Below are positions 50,466 to 59,164 of a DNA stretch of 64,000 bases, piece by piece. How positions within the stretch are numbered: the first letter of the stretch is position 1; the number at the start of each line of letters is the position of its first letter. The stretch is from Phytomonospora endophytica (lineage in GTDB: Bacteria > Actinomycetota > Actinomycetes > Mycobacteriales > Micromonosporaceae), in contig NZ_JACHGT010000015.1 in the NCBI RefSeq assembly GCF_014202425.1, positions 62,001-126,000 on the forward strand. The letters run 5' to 3'. The notes under the pieces were generated by a model. That model saw only the letters and a program-made list of their open reading frames with translations. It had not been told where the DNA came from and ran no database searches. The translations under genes and the position numbers were made by a program.

Positions 50466-51433
50466 TGTCGGTGACCACCCCGTCCGAAGTGGACCACGAC
50501 GACACCCCGGCGGGCCGGGAGGAACCCGGTTCCCGCCCGCCGACGGTGTCGCGGCGCCGACGACGCCTGCGCCCGTACACCCTCGCCGTCCCGGCGGTGC
50601 TGCTGTGCGTCGGGATCCTCTACCCGTTCTTCGTCGGGGTGAGCTACACCGTCTTCAACTTCTCGGCGGCCAATCCCAACCCCGCCTTCGTGGGGCTGCG
50701 CAACTTCGCCGAGATCACCACCAGCGCGCCGTTCTGGAACTCCGTGCGGGTCACCGGCAGTTTCGCGGTCACCGCCACCGTCGTCGAGACGGTCCTCGGC
50801 GTCGGCGTCGCCCTGCTCCTGTACCGCGGCGGGATCCTCGGCAAGGTCCTGGAACGCGCGCTGATCGTGCCGCTCATGGTCGCGCCGATCCTCGCGGCGA
50901 TCATGTGGAAGCTGCTCCTGCTGCCCGAGGTCGGCTGGGTCCGCCCGCTCTTGGCCGGGCTCGGCGTCACCGACTACACCGGCACCGACAGTCCACTGTG
51001 GGCGTTCATCTGGTCGGTGGTCGTCGACGCCTGGATCTACACGCCCTTCGTGGCGATCATCGCCCTCGCCGGACTGCGTTCGCTGCCCGCGTCGCCGTTC
51101 GAGGCGGCGGCCGTCGACGGCGCCGGCTGGTGGTTCACCTTCCGCCGGCTGACGCTGCCCATGCTGTGGCCCTACGTGTTCGTCGCGGTCATCTTCCGGC
51201 TCATGGACAGCCTCAAGATGTTCGACATCATCTTCGGCCTGACCACCGGCGGGCCGGGCGACTCGACGACGACCCTGCAGATCAACGCCTACCTCGAATC
51301 GATCAGCTACGCACGCTACAGCCGGGGGATCACCTACATGGTGGTGCTGTGGGCGGCAGTCTACCTGATCTCGATGGTGCTCGTCGGGTACCTGCGCAGA
51401 CTCCAGAACCGCACGGCCGGGGAGGCGACATGA
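50465..51433 (+). CDS. Sugar-type ABC permease (MalF-like)
   Basis: The protein has 322 residues, with an N-terminal polar tail of about 40 residues then six helices. The first, LAVPAVLLCVGILYPFFVGVSYTVFNF, is characteristic. The coupling loop is SPFEAAAVDGAGWWFTFRRLTLPMLWP. It pairs with the MalG-like subunit at 51430, overlapping by 4 bp. Confidence 0.9.
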   Translation: MSVTTPSEVDHDDTPAGREEPGSRPPTVSRRRRRLRPYTLAVPAVLLCVGILYPFFVGVSYTVFNFSAANPNPAFVGLRNFAEITTSAPFWNSVRVTGSFAVTATVVETVLGVGVALLLYRGGILGKVLERALIVPLMVAPILAAIMWKLLLLPEVGWVRPLLAGLGVTDYTGTDSPLWAFIWSVVVDAWIYTPFVAIIALAGLRSLPASPFEAAAVDGAGWWFTFRRLTLPMLWPYVFVAVIFRLMDSLKMFDIIFGLTTGGPGDSTTTLQINAYLESISYARYSRGITYMVVLWAAVYLISMVLVGYLRRLQNRTAGEAT

Positions 51434-52290
51434 GCACCGAACACGCCGGGCCCGAGGTCCGCCGCAAGTCCCGGATCGCCGGTACGGCGGCGAACGCGGC
51501 CCTGATCGTCTACTTCCTCTTCTCCCTGCTGCCCATCGTGTTCATCATCGCGCTGAGCCTCAAGGCCGACCGCGACCAGACCACCACCTACCTCTGGTTC
51601 GCGCCGACCCTTGACAACTACCGCACCGTCCTCGGCCTCGACGGCGGCGGCTCGTCCTACGTCCGCTTCTTCCTGGCGAGCCTCACCACCTCCGTCGGCG
51701 CCGTGCTCGTCTCCCTCGTCATCGGCGTCCCGGCGGCCTACGCGGCGGCCCGGTACCGCTTCAAAGGCAGCGACAACCTGATGTTCACCCTGCTCAGCTT
51801 CCGCTTCGCCCCGGAACTGCTGGTGATCATCCCCCTCGCGGTCATCTACCGGCAGCTCGGCCTCTACGACACCGCCGTCGGCATGATCTGGGTCCTCCAG
51901 CTGGTCACGATGCCCCTGGTGGTGTGGATCCTGCGGTCCTTCTTCGCCGACTTCCCCGTCGAACTGGAGGAGGCGGCCCTGCTCGACGGCTACAGCCGCA
52001 GGCGCGCGTTCGTCAAGGTCGTGCTTCCCCTGGTGCGCCCGGGGATCGCGGCGGTGTGCCTGCTGGCCTTCATCTTCGCCTGGAACAACTTCATCTTCCC
52101 CTTCACGCTCACCTCCAGCAGTGCCCAGACCGTCACCGTCAGCTCGCTGGCCTACCTGGGCGGCAACCAGGTCCGCTTCAACCTCGTCGCGGCCGGCGCG
52201 GTGATGGCCGCGCTGCCGCCGCTGGTCCTGGCGCTGTTCATCCAGCGCTATCTGGTGCGCGGCCTGTCCTTCGGGGCGGTGAAGGGCTGA
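51430..52290 (+). CDS. Sugar-type ABC permease (MalG-like)
   Basis: The protein has 286 residues; the ATG at 51430 overlaps the previous stop. It has six helices, starting NAALIVYFLFSLLPIVFIIALSLKAD. The EAA coupling loop is VELEEAALLDGYSRRRAFVKVVLPLVRPG, and AWNNFIFPFTLTSSSAQTVTV before the last helices is MalG-like. It is the second half of the channel, with a 1-base overlap to the ATPase gene. Confidence 0.9.
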   Translation: MSTEHAGPEVRRKSRIAGTAANAALIVYFLFSLLPIVFIIALSLKADRDQTTTYLWFAPTLDNYRTVLGLDGGGSSYVRFFLASLTTSVGAVLVSLVIGVPAAYAAARYRFKGSDNLMFTLLSFRFAPELLVIIPLAVIYRQLGLYDTAVGMIWVLQLVTMPLVVWILRSFFADFPVELEEAALLDGYSRRRAFVKVVLPLVRPGIAAVCLLAFIFAWNNFIFPFTLTSSSAQTVTVSSLAYLGGNQVRFNLVAAGAVMAALPPLVLALFIQRYLVRGLSFGAVKG

Positions 52291-53390
52291 TGGCGGCGGT
52301 CGAGGTGCGCGGGCTGCGCAAGAGCTACGGGAAGACCACGGCGCTCGACGACGTGTCCTTCGAGGTCGCCGACGGCGAGTTCTTCTGCCTGCTCGGCCCG
52401 TCGGGCGCGGGCAAGACCACGACGCTGAAGACCCTCGCCGGGCTCGTCGAACCCGACGCGGGCGAGGTCCTCATCGACCAGACGCCCTCCAACGACGTCG
52501 AACCGACCCACCGGGGTCTGGCGATGTGCTTCGAGAGCTACGCCCTCTACCCGCAGCTGGACGTCTACGGCAACCTCGCCTCCCCACTGCGGTCGCCGCT
52601 GTTCCGGCTCCCCGCGTCCGAAGTGGACGCCAAGGTCCGGGCGGTCGCCGGGATGCTCGGGATCGACGGTCTCCTTGAGCGCCCGGTGACCCGCCTGTCG
52701 AACGGGCAGCGACAGCGCGTCGCGCTGGGCCGGGTGCTGGTCCGGCCCGCCCGCGCCTACCTGCTCGACGAACCCCTCGCCCACCTCGACGCCAAGATCC
52801 GCGCCTCGATGCGGGCCGAGCTGAAGACGATCAGCCGCGACGCCGGCACCACGACCGTCTACGTCACCCACGACTACGTCGAGGCCCTGTCGCTGGCCGA
52901 CCGCATCGGCGTGATCCGCGACGGACGGATCCTCCAGTCGGGGACCCCCGAGGAGGTCTGGGCCCGGCCGGTCGACGCCTTCGTGGCCCAGGCCTTCGGC
53001 AAGCCCCGGATGACCCTGATCGAGGGCGGCCTCACCGAGGACGGCTTCGTCAGCGGCGACGGTGTCCTGCGCGTCCCCGTGCCCGCCGTGTCGGCCGCCC
53101 CGGGTGACGCCGTGCAGATCGGTGTCCGGCCGCGCGACCTGCGGCTGCGCCTGGGCGCCGAGGAGCCCGGTGCGGGCTGGACGGCCGTCGACGGACGTGT
53201 CTACGTCCTCGAACACCTCGGCCGCGCCACCGAGGTCACCGTCGCCGTCGGCGACGCCCGCCTGTCGGTGGTGGCACCCCGCGCGGCGGTCGCGGGTCTC
53301 GCGGCGGATGACAGGGTGAGTCTGCTCATCAGGCCATCGACCGTCCATGTCTTCGCGACGGGGGACGAGGGGAAGCGGGTGTCAACGTGA
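52290..53390 (+). CDS. Polyol-type ABC ATPase with altered Q-loop and signature
   Basis: The protein has 366 residues. Walker A GPSGAGKT is at about 36-43 and Walker B YLLDEPLAHLDAK at about 157-169. Two departures from MalK-type ATPases are visible. The Q-loop reads MCFESYALYPQ, with Glu82 in place of the conserved Gln. The signature reads LSNGQRQRVALGR, with Asn for the first Gly. A C-terminal MOBE domain follows. A second ATPase in the same locus (57086) also has Glu in the Q-loop. The two may form a heterodimer, as in GlpS/GlpT-type glycerol importers. It overlaps the DeoR gene by 4 bp (GTGA). Confidence 0.88.
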   Translation: MAAVEVRGLRKSYGKTTALDDVSFEVADGEFFCLLGPSGAGKTTTLKTLAGLVEPDAGEVLIDQTPSNDVEPTHRGLAMCFESYALYPQLDVYGNLASPLRSPLFRLPASEVDAKVRAVAGMLGIDGLLERPVTRLSNGQRQRVALGRVLVRPARAYLLDEPLAHLDAKIRASMRAELKTISRDAGTTTVYVTHDYVEALSLADRIGVIRDGRILQSGTPEEVWARPVDAFVAQAFGKPRMTLIEGGLTEDGFVSGDGVLRVPVPAVSAAPGDAVQIGVRPRDLRLRLGAEEPGAGWTAVDGRVYVLEHLGRATEVTVAVGDARLSVVAPRAAVAGLAADDRVSLLIRPSTVHVFATGDEGKRVST

Positions 53391-54175
53391 CGGGAAAGCA
53401 GCGCGGGTCGGAGAACCCCGAGCAGCGGCAGAAACGGATCGCCGAGGTCGTGCTCGAACGGGGGAGCCTCTCGGCGCAGGAGCTCGCGCAGATCTTCGAC
53501 GTGAGCGTCATGACCGTCCACCGCGATCTCGACGAACTGGAACGGCAGGGCGTCGTGCGCAAGTTCAGGGGCGGCGTGACCGCGCAGCCCTCCGGCGTCT
53601 TCGAGTCCAATGTGGCCTACCGGCAGAAGGCGATGCGCGACCAGAAGAACGCCGTCGCCGAGACCGCCGCCCGCTACGTCGAGGCGGGCATGTCGATCAT
53701 GCTCGACGACGCGACCACCACGGCGGCGATGATCCCCTTCCTGGCCCGCCAGACACCGTTGCGGGTCGCCACGAATTACCTGGAGGGCATGCGGCGGCTC
53801 AGCCAGATCGGCGGCATCGGGCTGATGGCGCTCGGCGGCGACTACGACCCGCTGCACGACTCCTTCCTCGGCGGGACCTGCCTGGAATGCATCGAGTCGA
53901 TCCGCGTCGACGCGGTGTTCGTGTCCACCTCGGCGGTGTCAGGGAGGTACGCCTTCCACCAGGAGGACCGCATCGTCGCGGTGAAACGCCGGATGCTGGA
54001 GGTCGCCGCCAGGCGCTACCTCCTCGTCGACCACACGAAACTCGGGAAGGTCGCCCTCCACCGCCTGGTGCCGCTGTCGGACTTCGACCTGGTCATCGTC
54101 GACGCCGGCGCCGAGGACGACGCCGTGGCCGCGCTCCGGCGCGACGGCGTCAACGTGGAGGTGGCCCCATCATGA
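53387..54175 (+). CDS. DeoR/GlpR-family regulator
   Basis: The protein has 262 residues; the GTG start overlaps the ATPase stop. The DeoR HTH is SLSAQELAQIFDVSVMTVHRDLDELERQGVVRKFRGGVTAQPSG. The C-terminal sugar-phosphate-sensing DeoRC domain includes RQKAMRDQKNAVAETAARYVEAGMSIMLDDATTTAAM and ends with IVDAGAEDDAVAALRRDGVNVEVA. DeoR repressors sense phosphorylated intermediates such as glycerol 3-phosphate or tetrulose phosphate. It lies inside the operon, so feedback is likely. TAACA(A)G-type sites upstream of the locus are candidate operators. Confidence 0.9.
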   Translation: MTGKQRGSENPEQRQKRIAEVVLERGSLSAQELAQIFDVSVMTVHRDLDELERQGVVRKFRGGVTAQPSGVFESNVAYRQKAMRDQKNAVAETAARYVEAGMSIMLDDATTTAAMIPFLARQTPLRVATNYLEGMRRLSQIGGIGLMALGGDYDPLHDSFLGGTCLECIESIRVDAVFVSTSAVSGRYAFHQEDRIVAVKRRMLEVAARRYLLVDHTKLGKVALHRLVPLSDFDLVIVDAGAEDDAVAALRRDGVNVEVAPS

Positions 54176-54825
54176 TCGACGGCGTCATCTTCGACATGGA
54201 CGGCGTCATCGTCGAAAGCGAGCACCTCTGGGAGGAGAGCTGGGCCGAGTGCTGCGCCCGCCGCGACGTCGCCTGGTCCCTTGACGACACCCGCCGCTGC
54301 CAGGGCATGAGCTCGCCGGAATGGTCGGCCTACCTCGCCGCGAGGATCGGCGACCCCGCGCTGGCACCGGCCGCCCGCTCCGAATGCGTCGACCACGTCG
54401 TGAAAGCCGTCGAGAGCGGACGCGCGCCACTCCTCCCCGGCGCCGTCGAACTCGTCTCCGAGGCCGGACACCGCCTCGCCAGCGGCCTCGCCTCCTCGGC
54501 GGCCCTGCCCGTCATCCACGCCGTCCTCGACCACTGGGAACTCGACCACTTCGACGAGATCGTCTCCAGCGAAGAGGTCGTGCGCGGCAAACCCAGCCCC
54601 GACGTCTACCTCGAAGCCGCCCGCCGCATCGGCCTCGACCCCGCAAAGGGCATCGCCGTCGAGGACTCCGGCAACGGCATCCGCGCGGCCAGCGCCGCCG
54701 GACTCCACGTCATCGCCATCCCCAACCGCGACTACCCGCCACCCGCCGACGCGCTCGCCCTCGCCGACCACGTCGTCACCGACGCCGCCGAGGCCCTCGC
54801 CTACCTGCTGTCGCTCCTTCGATGA
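54172..54825 (+). CDS. HAD-family phosphatase (beta-phosphoglucomutase-like)
   Basis: The protein has 217 residues; the ATG overlaps the DeoR stop. HAD motifs: DMDGVIVESE (nucleophile Asp), ASSAALPVI (motif II Ser), RGKPSPDVYLEAA (motif III Lys), VEDSGNGIRAASAAGLHVIAI (motif IV). An alpha-helical C1 cap lies between motifs I and II. Related enzymes dephosphorylate sugar or polyol phosphates or isomerise hexose phosphates. In this operon it may clear a toxic phosphorylated intermediate. Confidence 0.88.
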   Translation: MIDGVIFDMDGVIVESEHLWEESWAECCARRDVAWSLDDTRRCQGMSSPEWSAYLAARIGDPALAPAARSECVDHVVKAVESGRAPLLPGAVELVSEAGHRLASGLASSAALPVIHAVLDHWELDHFDEIVSSEEVVRGKPSPDVYLEAARRIGLDPAKGIAVEDSGNGIRAASAAGLHVIAIPNRDYPPPADALALADHVVTDAAEALAYLLSLLR

Positions 54826-54855
54826 GCCCCCCGCTCCGCTGAGAGGTGTACGCGC

Positions 54856-56622
54856 ATGACCAGGCTGTTCAACGATCCCGCCGCGTTCAAGGACGACATG
54901 GTCGAGGGCTTCGTCGCCGCCTACGGCCGCTACGTCCGGCGGGTCCCGGACTGCTCGGGCGTCATGCGCGCGTCCGGGCCGGTGCCCGGCAAGGTCGGCG
55001 TCATCGTCGGCGGCGGATCGGGGCACTACCCGGCATTCTGCGGCCTGGTCGGGACGGGCCTGGCCGACGGCGCCGTGATCGGCGACATCTTCACCTCGCC
55101 CTCCACCGAGCAGGCCTACCGGGTCGGAAAGGCCGTCGACACCGGAGCCGGTGTCCTGTTCAGCTTCGGCAACTACGCCGGCGACGTCATCAACTTCGGC
55201 CTCGCCGAAAGCCGCCTGCGCGACGAGGGCGTCGACTCGCGGACCGTGCTCGTCACCGACGACATCGCCTCCGCCCCACCCGGTGCCGAATCGAAACGCC
55301 GGGGCATCGCCGGTGACTTCGTGGTCTTCAAGGCCGCCGGAGCCGCCGCCGAACAGGGACTCCCCATCGACGAGGTGGAACGGCTGGCGCGCAAGGCGAA
55401 CGACCGCACCCGCACCCTCGGCGCGGCCTTCGCGGGCTGCACCTTCCCGGGCGCCGCCGACCCGCTCTTCACCGTCGACCCCGCCGAGATGGAGCTCGGC
55501 CTTGGCATCCACGGCGAACCCGGTGTACGGACCGTCGAACGACTCAGCGCCGCCGAACTGGCCGCCGCCCTCACCGACGCCGTGCTCGCCGAACGGCCCG
55601 AAGGCGCCGACGGGCGGGCCGCGGTCATCCTCAACGGACTTGGCGCGACCAAGTACGAAGAGCTCTTCGTGGTCTGGAAGGACGTGCTGCCAAGGCTTTC
55701 GGCCGCCGGGATCGAGGTCGTGACACCGGAGGTCGGCGAACTGGTGACCTCCCTCGACATGGCGGGCTGCTCGCTGACGCTGTGCTGGCTCGACGACGAG
55801 CTCGCGGCGCTGTGGAACGCGCCCGCGGACACACCGGCCTTCCGGCGCGGTGACCTGTCGGGCTGGGTGGTCACCCACGGCGGCGAAACGCCCGCCATGG
55901 AGGACACGGCGGTGCTCGACAAGGAGGACGTCGCCTTCGCCGCCGGGGTGATCGCCGAGACGGCCGGACCGGTGAACGAGGAGGCGCTGCGGTCGGCGGC
56001 CACCGTCCGCGCGTGCCTCGCCGCGATGCTCGCCGCCGTCGCCGGAGCCGAGCGGAGCCTCGGCGAACTCGACGCGATCGCCGGGGACGGCGACCACGGG
56101 CGCGGCATGGTCCGCGGCCTGCGCGCCGCCTGCCGGTCGGCCGACGACCCCGCCCTCGGCCCCGCCGGTGTCTTGCGCGCCGCAGGCGCGGCCTGGGCCG
56201 ACGCCGGCGGCGGGACCTCCGGCGCGCTGTGGGGCGCGCTGCTCCGGGCCGTCGGGGACGCGATCGGCGACGAGGAGCCGCCCGACACCGCGACCGTCGC
56301 CGTCGGCCTGGTCTCCGGGGTCGCCGCGATCGAGTCCCTCGGCGGCGCCGAACGCGGCGACAAGACCCTCCTCGACGCGCTGATCCCTTTCCAGAAGGCC
56401 CTTTCCGGCGCGGGGAACGCGCCCATCGGCCCGGCCTGGCGGGCCGCTGCCGACGTCGCCGTCGCCGCCGCCGAGGCCACCCGCGACCTGGTCCCGAAAG
56501 TCGGCCGCGCCCGGCCCCTGGCCGAACGCTCCGTCGGCACCCCCGACCCGGGCGCGGTGTCGCTCGCCTTGTGCGTGCGGGCCGTCGCCGGGGTCCTCGA
56601 CCCGGAAGGAGGCGCGCGATGA
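54856..56622 (+). CDS. DhaK-DhaL fused kinase, erythrulose-kinase-like (DerK-like)
   Basis: The protein has 588 residues, with start ATG at 54856 after GAGAGG. The DhaK domain is about 1-340. The ketose-binding region reads GGGSGHYPAFCGLVGTG, whereas DHA kinases typically have GHEPA. His219 in GLGIHGEPG is the substrate-linking His. The DhaL domain at about 360-575 has Mg/ATP motif IAGDGDHGRGMVRG (410-415) and WADAGGGTSGALWGALLRA. The fusion of both domains and the Tyr in GHYPAF fit ATP-dependent D-erythrulose kinases of the DerK type, but dihydroxyacetone kinase is not excluded. It overlaps the isomerase gene by 4 bp. Confidence 0.82.
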   Translation: MTRLFNDPAAFKDDMVEGFVAAYGRYVRRVPDCSGVMRASGPVPGKVGVIVGGGSGHYPAFCGLVGTGLADGAVIGDIFTSPSTEQAYRVGKAVDTGAGVLFSFGNYAGDVINFGLAESRLRDEGVDSRTVLVTDDIASAPPGAESKRRGIAGDFVVFKAAGAAAEQGLPIDEVERLARKANDRTRTLGAAFAGCTFPGAADPLFTVDPAEMELGLGIHGEPGVRTVERLSAAELAAALTDAVLAERPEGADGRAAVILNGLGATKYEELFVVWKDVLPRLSAAGIEVVTPEVGELVTSLDMAGCSLTLCWLDDELAALWNAPADTPAFRRGDLSGWVVTHGGETPAMEDTAVLDKEDVAFAAGVIAETAGPVNEEALRSAATVRACLAAMLAAVAGAERSLGELDAIAGDGDHGRGMVRGLRAACRSADDPALGPAGVLRAAGAAWADAGGGTSGALWGALLRAVGDAIGDEEPPDTATVAVGLVSGVAAIESLGGAERGDKTLLDALIPFQKALSGAGNAPIGPAWRAAADVAVAAAEATRDLVPKVGRARPLAERSVGTPDPGAVSLALCVRAVAGVLDPEGGAR

Positions 56623-57089
56623 CCGTCCACAAGTGGCGGATCGCGGTCGGTTCCGACTCCGCCGGATACGAGTACAAGGAGACGATCGCGCGCGACCTCG
56701 CCGACGACGATCGCGTCGACGTCGTCATCGACTTCGGCGTCCGCACCGGCGAGTCCACGCCCTACCCGAACGTCGGCCTGAGTGTCGCCGAAGCCGTCGC
56801 GAGCGGCGAGGTCGACCGCGCGATCCTGGTGTGCGGCACCGGTATCGGCATGGCCATCAGCGCCAACAAGGTCCCCGGCGTCTACGCCGCGACCGTCAGC
56901 GACAGCTACTCCTGCGAACGCTCGGTGCGCTCCAACGACTGCCGCGTCCTGACTCTCGGCCAGCGCGTCATCGGGCTGGAACTGGCCCGGCGGCTGGTCT
57001 CCGAATGGATCGGTTACGCCTTCGACCCCGACTCGCCCTCCGGCGCGAAGGTCGACGTCATCCACGCCTACGAGGAGGGCCGCGAGTGA
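56619..57089 (+). CDS. RpiB/LacAB-family isomerase, DerI/EryI-like
   Basis: The protein has 156 residues; the ATG follows GGAGG. It has the RpiB fold: RIAVGSDSAGYEYKE at the N-terminus and Cys72 in LVCGTGIGMAISANK as catalytic base. The usual histidine loop is replaced by ERSVRSNDCRVLTLGQRVIGLELA. True ribose-5-phosphate isomerases carry DHAG and HNN in these places; here they are DSAG and SND. I recall this pattern in the branch that isomerises erythrulose 4-phosphate to erythrose 4-phosphate (EryI, DerI). Adjacency to the DhaK-DhaL kinase fits that pathway. Confidence 0.83.
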   Translation: MTVHKWRIAVGSDSAGYEYKETIARDLADDDRVDVVIDFGVRTGESTPYPNVGLSVAEAVASGEVDRAILVCGTGIGMAISANKVPGVYAATVSDSYSCERSVRSNDCRVLTLGQRVIGLELARRLVSEWIGYAFDPDSPSGAKVDVIHAYEEGRE

Positions 57090-58156
57090 GCGATCTGGAA
57101 CTCGCCGGAGTGCGCAAGACCTTCCACACCAAGGGAAGGCCGGAGGTGGAGGCCGTTCGCGGCTTCGACCTGACGGTCGGCGGCGGGGAACTCGTCGGGC
57201 TGCTCGGCCCCTCCGGTTGCGGGAAGTCCACGACCCTGCGGATGATCGCCGGGCTCGAAGAGGTCACCGGCGGCGACATCCGTGTCGGCGGGCGTTCGCT
57301 GGTCGGGCTGCCGCCGCAGCGGCGCAACGTCGGCGTCGCCTTCGAGAACTACGCCCTCTACCCGCCGCTGACGGTCGCCGAGAACCTCGCCTTCGGGCTC
57401 GCCGCGCGCGGGATCGGCCGTGCCGAACGGAAAGCGCGGGTCGCCGACGTCGCCGAGCGGATCGGCATCACCTCGATCCTGCGGCAGCGCCCGGCGGGGC
57501 TGTCCTCCGGCCAGAAGCAGCGGGTCGCGCTGGCGCGCGCGGTGGTGCGCGCCCCCGACGTGCTGCTCCTCGACGAGCCGCTGTCGCATCTCGACGCCGC
57601 CCAGCGCGACGTGACCCGCCGTGAGCTGCGCCGCCTGCAGCGCGAACTGGGCTACACGACGATCCTGGTGACGCACGACCAGGAGGAGGCCCTGAGCCTC
57701 GCCGACCGGGTCGTCGTGATGAACGACGGCGTGGTCTGCCAGGTCGGCACCCCCGACGAGATCTACGACGACCCGGCGAGCCTGTTCGTGGCGCGCTTCG
57801 TCGGCGAACCGGCGATGAACCTGCTGCCGGGCGTCGCCGACGGCGAAGGCGGCGTGCGCCTGTCCGACGCGATCACCGTGCCGGCCGGCGTGGCCGCCGC
57901 GTCCGGCCGGGAGGTGCTCCTCGGCGTGCGGCCCGAGGACCTCGCGATCGCCGAGACCGGCGAGGTCACGGCCGTCGCCGTGGTCTACGAGGACCTGCGC
58001 GAATACGGACTGGTCACCGCCGAGCTCGACGGTGTCGGCGAGAAGCTCGTCGTGCAGACCGAACCGGGCCTCCCGGTCCGGCCGGGGGATCGGTTGCCGC
58101 TGGTGGTCGGGCGGTCGCGTCTGTTCGACGGGGAGACGGGAGAACGGCTGCGATGA
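57086..58156 (+). CDS. Second polyol-type ABC ATPase with Glu Q-loop
   Basis: The protein has 356 residues; the GTG overlaps the isomerase stop. Walker A is GPSGCGKST, but the Q-loop reads VAFENYALYPPLT with Glu87 for Gln. The signature is LSSGQKQRVALARA (Ser for the first Gly). Walker B is VLLLDEPLSHLDAAQ and is intact. A MOBE-type C-terminus follows. With the ATPase at 52290 it probably forms an ATPase pair serving the permeases at 50465 and 51430. The separation of the two ATPase genes by the catabolic genes resembles a mixed operon. Confidence 0.87.
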   Translation: MSDLELAGVRKTFHTKGRPEVEAVRGFDLTVGGGELVGLLGPSGCGKSTTLRMIAGLEEVTGGDIRVGGRSLVGLPPQRRNVGVAFENYALYPPLTVAENLAFGLAARGIGRAERKARVADVAERIGITSILRQRPAGLSSGQKQRVALARAVVRAPDVLLLDEPLSHLDAAQRDVTRRELRRLQRELGYTTILVTHDQEEALSLADRVVVMNDGVVCQVGTPDEIYDDPASLFVARFVGEPAMNLLPGVADGEGGVRLSDAITVPAGVAAASGREVLLGVRPEDLAIAETGEVTAVAVVYEDLREYGLVTAELDGVGEKLVVQTEPGLPVRPGDRLPLVVGRSRLFDGETGERLR

Positions 58157-59163
58157 CCGATCACGTGATCTTGGCGGCGGGCGACGACTTCGTGCGTCCC
58201 GGGCTGTTCACCGACGCGCTGCGGGCCGAACCCGGTGTGGACCGCGAGATCCGCGAGCTGCTGCTGCCCTGGCCGGGGGTGCCCTGGTCGTCGGCCGGGG
58301 GAGTGCGCGAGGCCTCCGGCGACGAGGAGACGCTCGTCGCCGCGCTGTCCGATGTGGACATCGCGGTGACGCATCTGGCCGGTTTCACCGAACGCGTCTT
58401 CGCCGCCGCCTCGTCCCTGCGGCTCGTCGTGGTCTCGCGCGGCGGACCGGTCAACGTCGACCTGACCGCGGCGGCCCGCCACGGCGTCGCCGTCTGTTAC
58501 GCGCCGGGACGCAACGCCGTCGCCACCGCCGAGTACGCGATCGGCCTGATCCTGGCCACCGTCCGAGGCATCGCCCGCTCCCACGCGTCCCTCGCCGGTG
58601 GGACCTGGTCCGGCGACTACTTCCGCTACGACGCCGCCGGCATGGAGATCGAGGGCACGACCGTCGGCGTCGTCGGGCACGGCGCCATCGGCTCGCGGGT
58701 CGCGCGGATCCTCACCGCCTTCGGTGCCGAGGTGCTCGTCCACGACCCCCACGCCGATCCGTCCACGGTGGACAGTGTGCCGCTCGGGGAGCTGCTCGGC
58801 CGCTCGCGGATCGTCACCCTGCACGCCCGTGCCACCGCCGAGACCGAGGGCATGATCGGGGCGAAGGAGCTGGCGTCCATGCCGCGCGGCTCGGTCCTGG
58901 TCAACTGCGCCCGTGGCTCCCTTGTGGACCAGGACGCGCTGTGCGACGCGCTCGACGCCGGTCACCTCTCCGGCGCCGGGCTCGACGTGTACCCCGAGGA
59001 GCCGGTCCTTCCCGGCTCGCGGCTGCTGCGCACGCCCGGGCTGGTCACCACCCCGCACATCGCCGGTTGCAGCCGGGAGGTCGCCGAGAAGGCCGCGCGG
59101 ATCTGCGCCGCCGAGGTCGGCCGCCACCTGCGCGGCGAGGCCCTGGCGAATCCGGCGGTCTGA
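58153..59163 (+). CDS. D-2-hydroxyacid dehydrogenase (SerA-like)
   Basis: The protein has 336 residues. The ATGA overlap couples it to the ATPase gene. The NAD-binding motif is VGVVGHGAIGSRVARIL. The catalytic triad is Arg in NCARGSLVDQDAL, Glu in GAGLDVYPEEPV and His in VTTPHIAGC. The N-terminal part lacks the ACT domain of true SerA. Such enzymes oxidise D-2-hydroxyacids or phosphoglycerate analogues. In this locus it could act on an acid-sugar side product such as a phospho-erythronate, but that is a guess. Confidence 0.85.
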   Translation: MTDHVILAAGDDFVRPGLFTDALRAEPGVDREIRELLLPWPGVPWSSAGGVREASGDEETLVAALSDVDIAVTHLAGFTERVFAAASSLRLVVVSRGGPVNVDLTAAARHGVAVCYAPGRNAVATAEYAIGLILATVRGIARSHASLAGGTWSGDYFRYDAAGMEIEGTTVGVVGHGAIGSRVARILTAFGAEVLVHDPHADPSTVDSVPLGELLGRSRIVTLHARATAETEGMIGAKELASMPRGSVLVNCARGSLVDQDALCDALDAGHLSGAGLDVYPEEPVLPGSRLLRTPGLVTTPHIAGCSREVAEKAARICAAEVGRHLRGEALANPAV

Positions 59164-59164
59164 C

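Noticed and set aside
54016-56097. A 693-codon minus-strand open frame
   Set aside because: It is antisense to the HAD phosphatase and the DhaK-DhaL kinase, both with intact motifs and overlapping starts.
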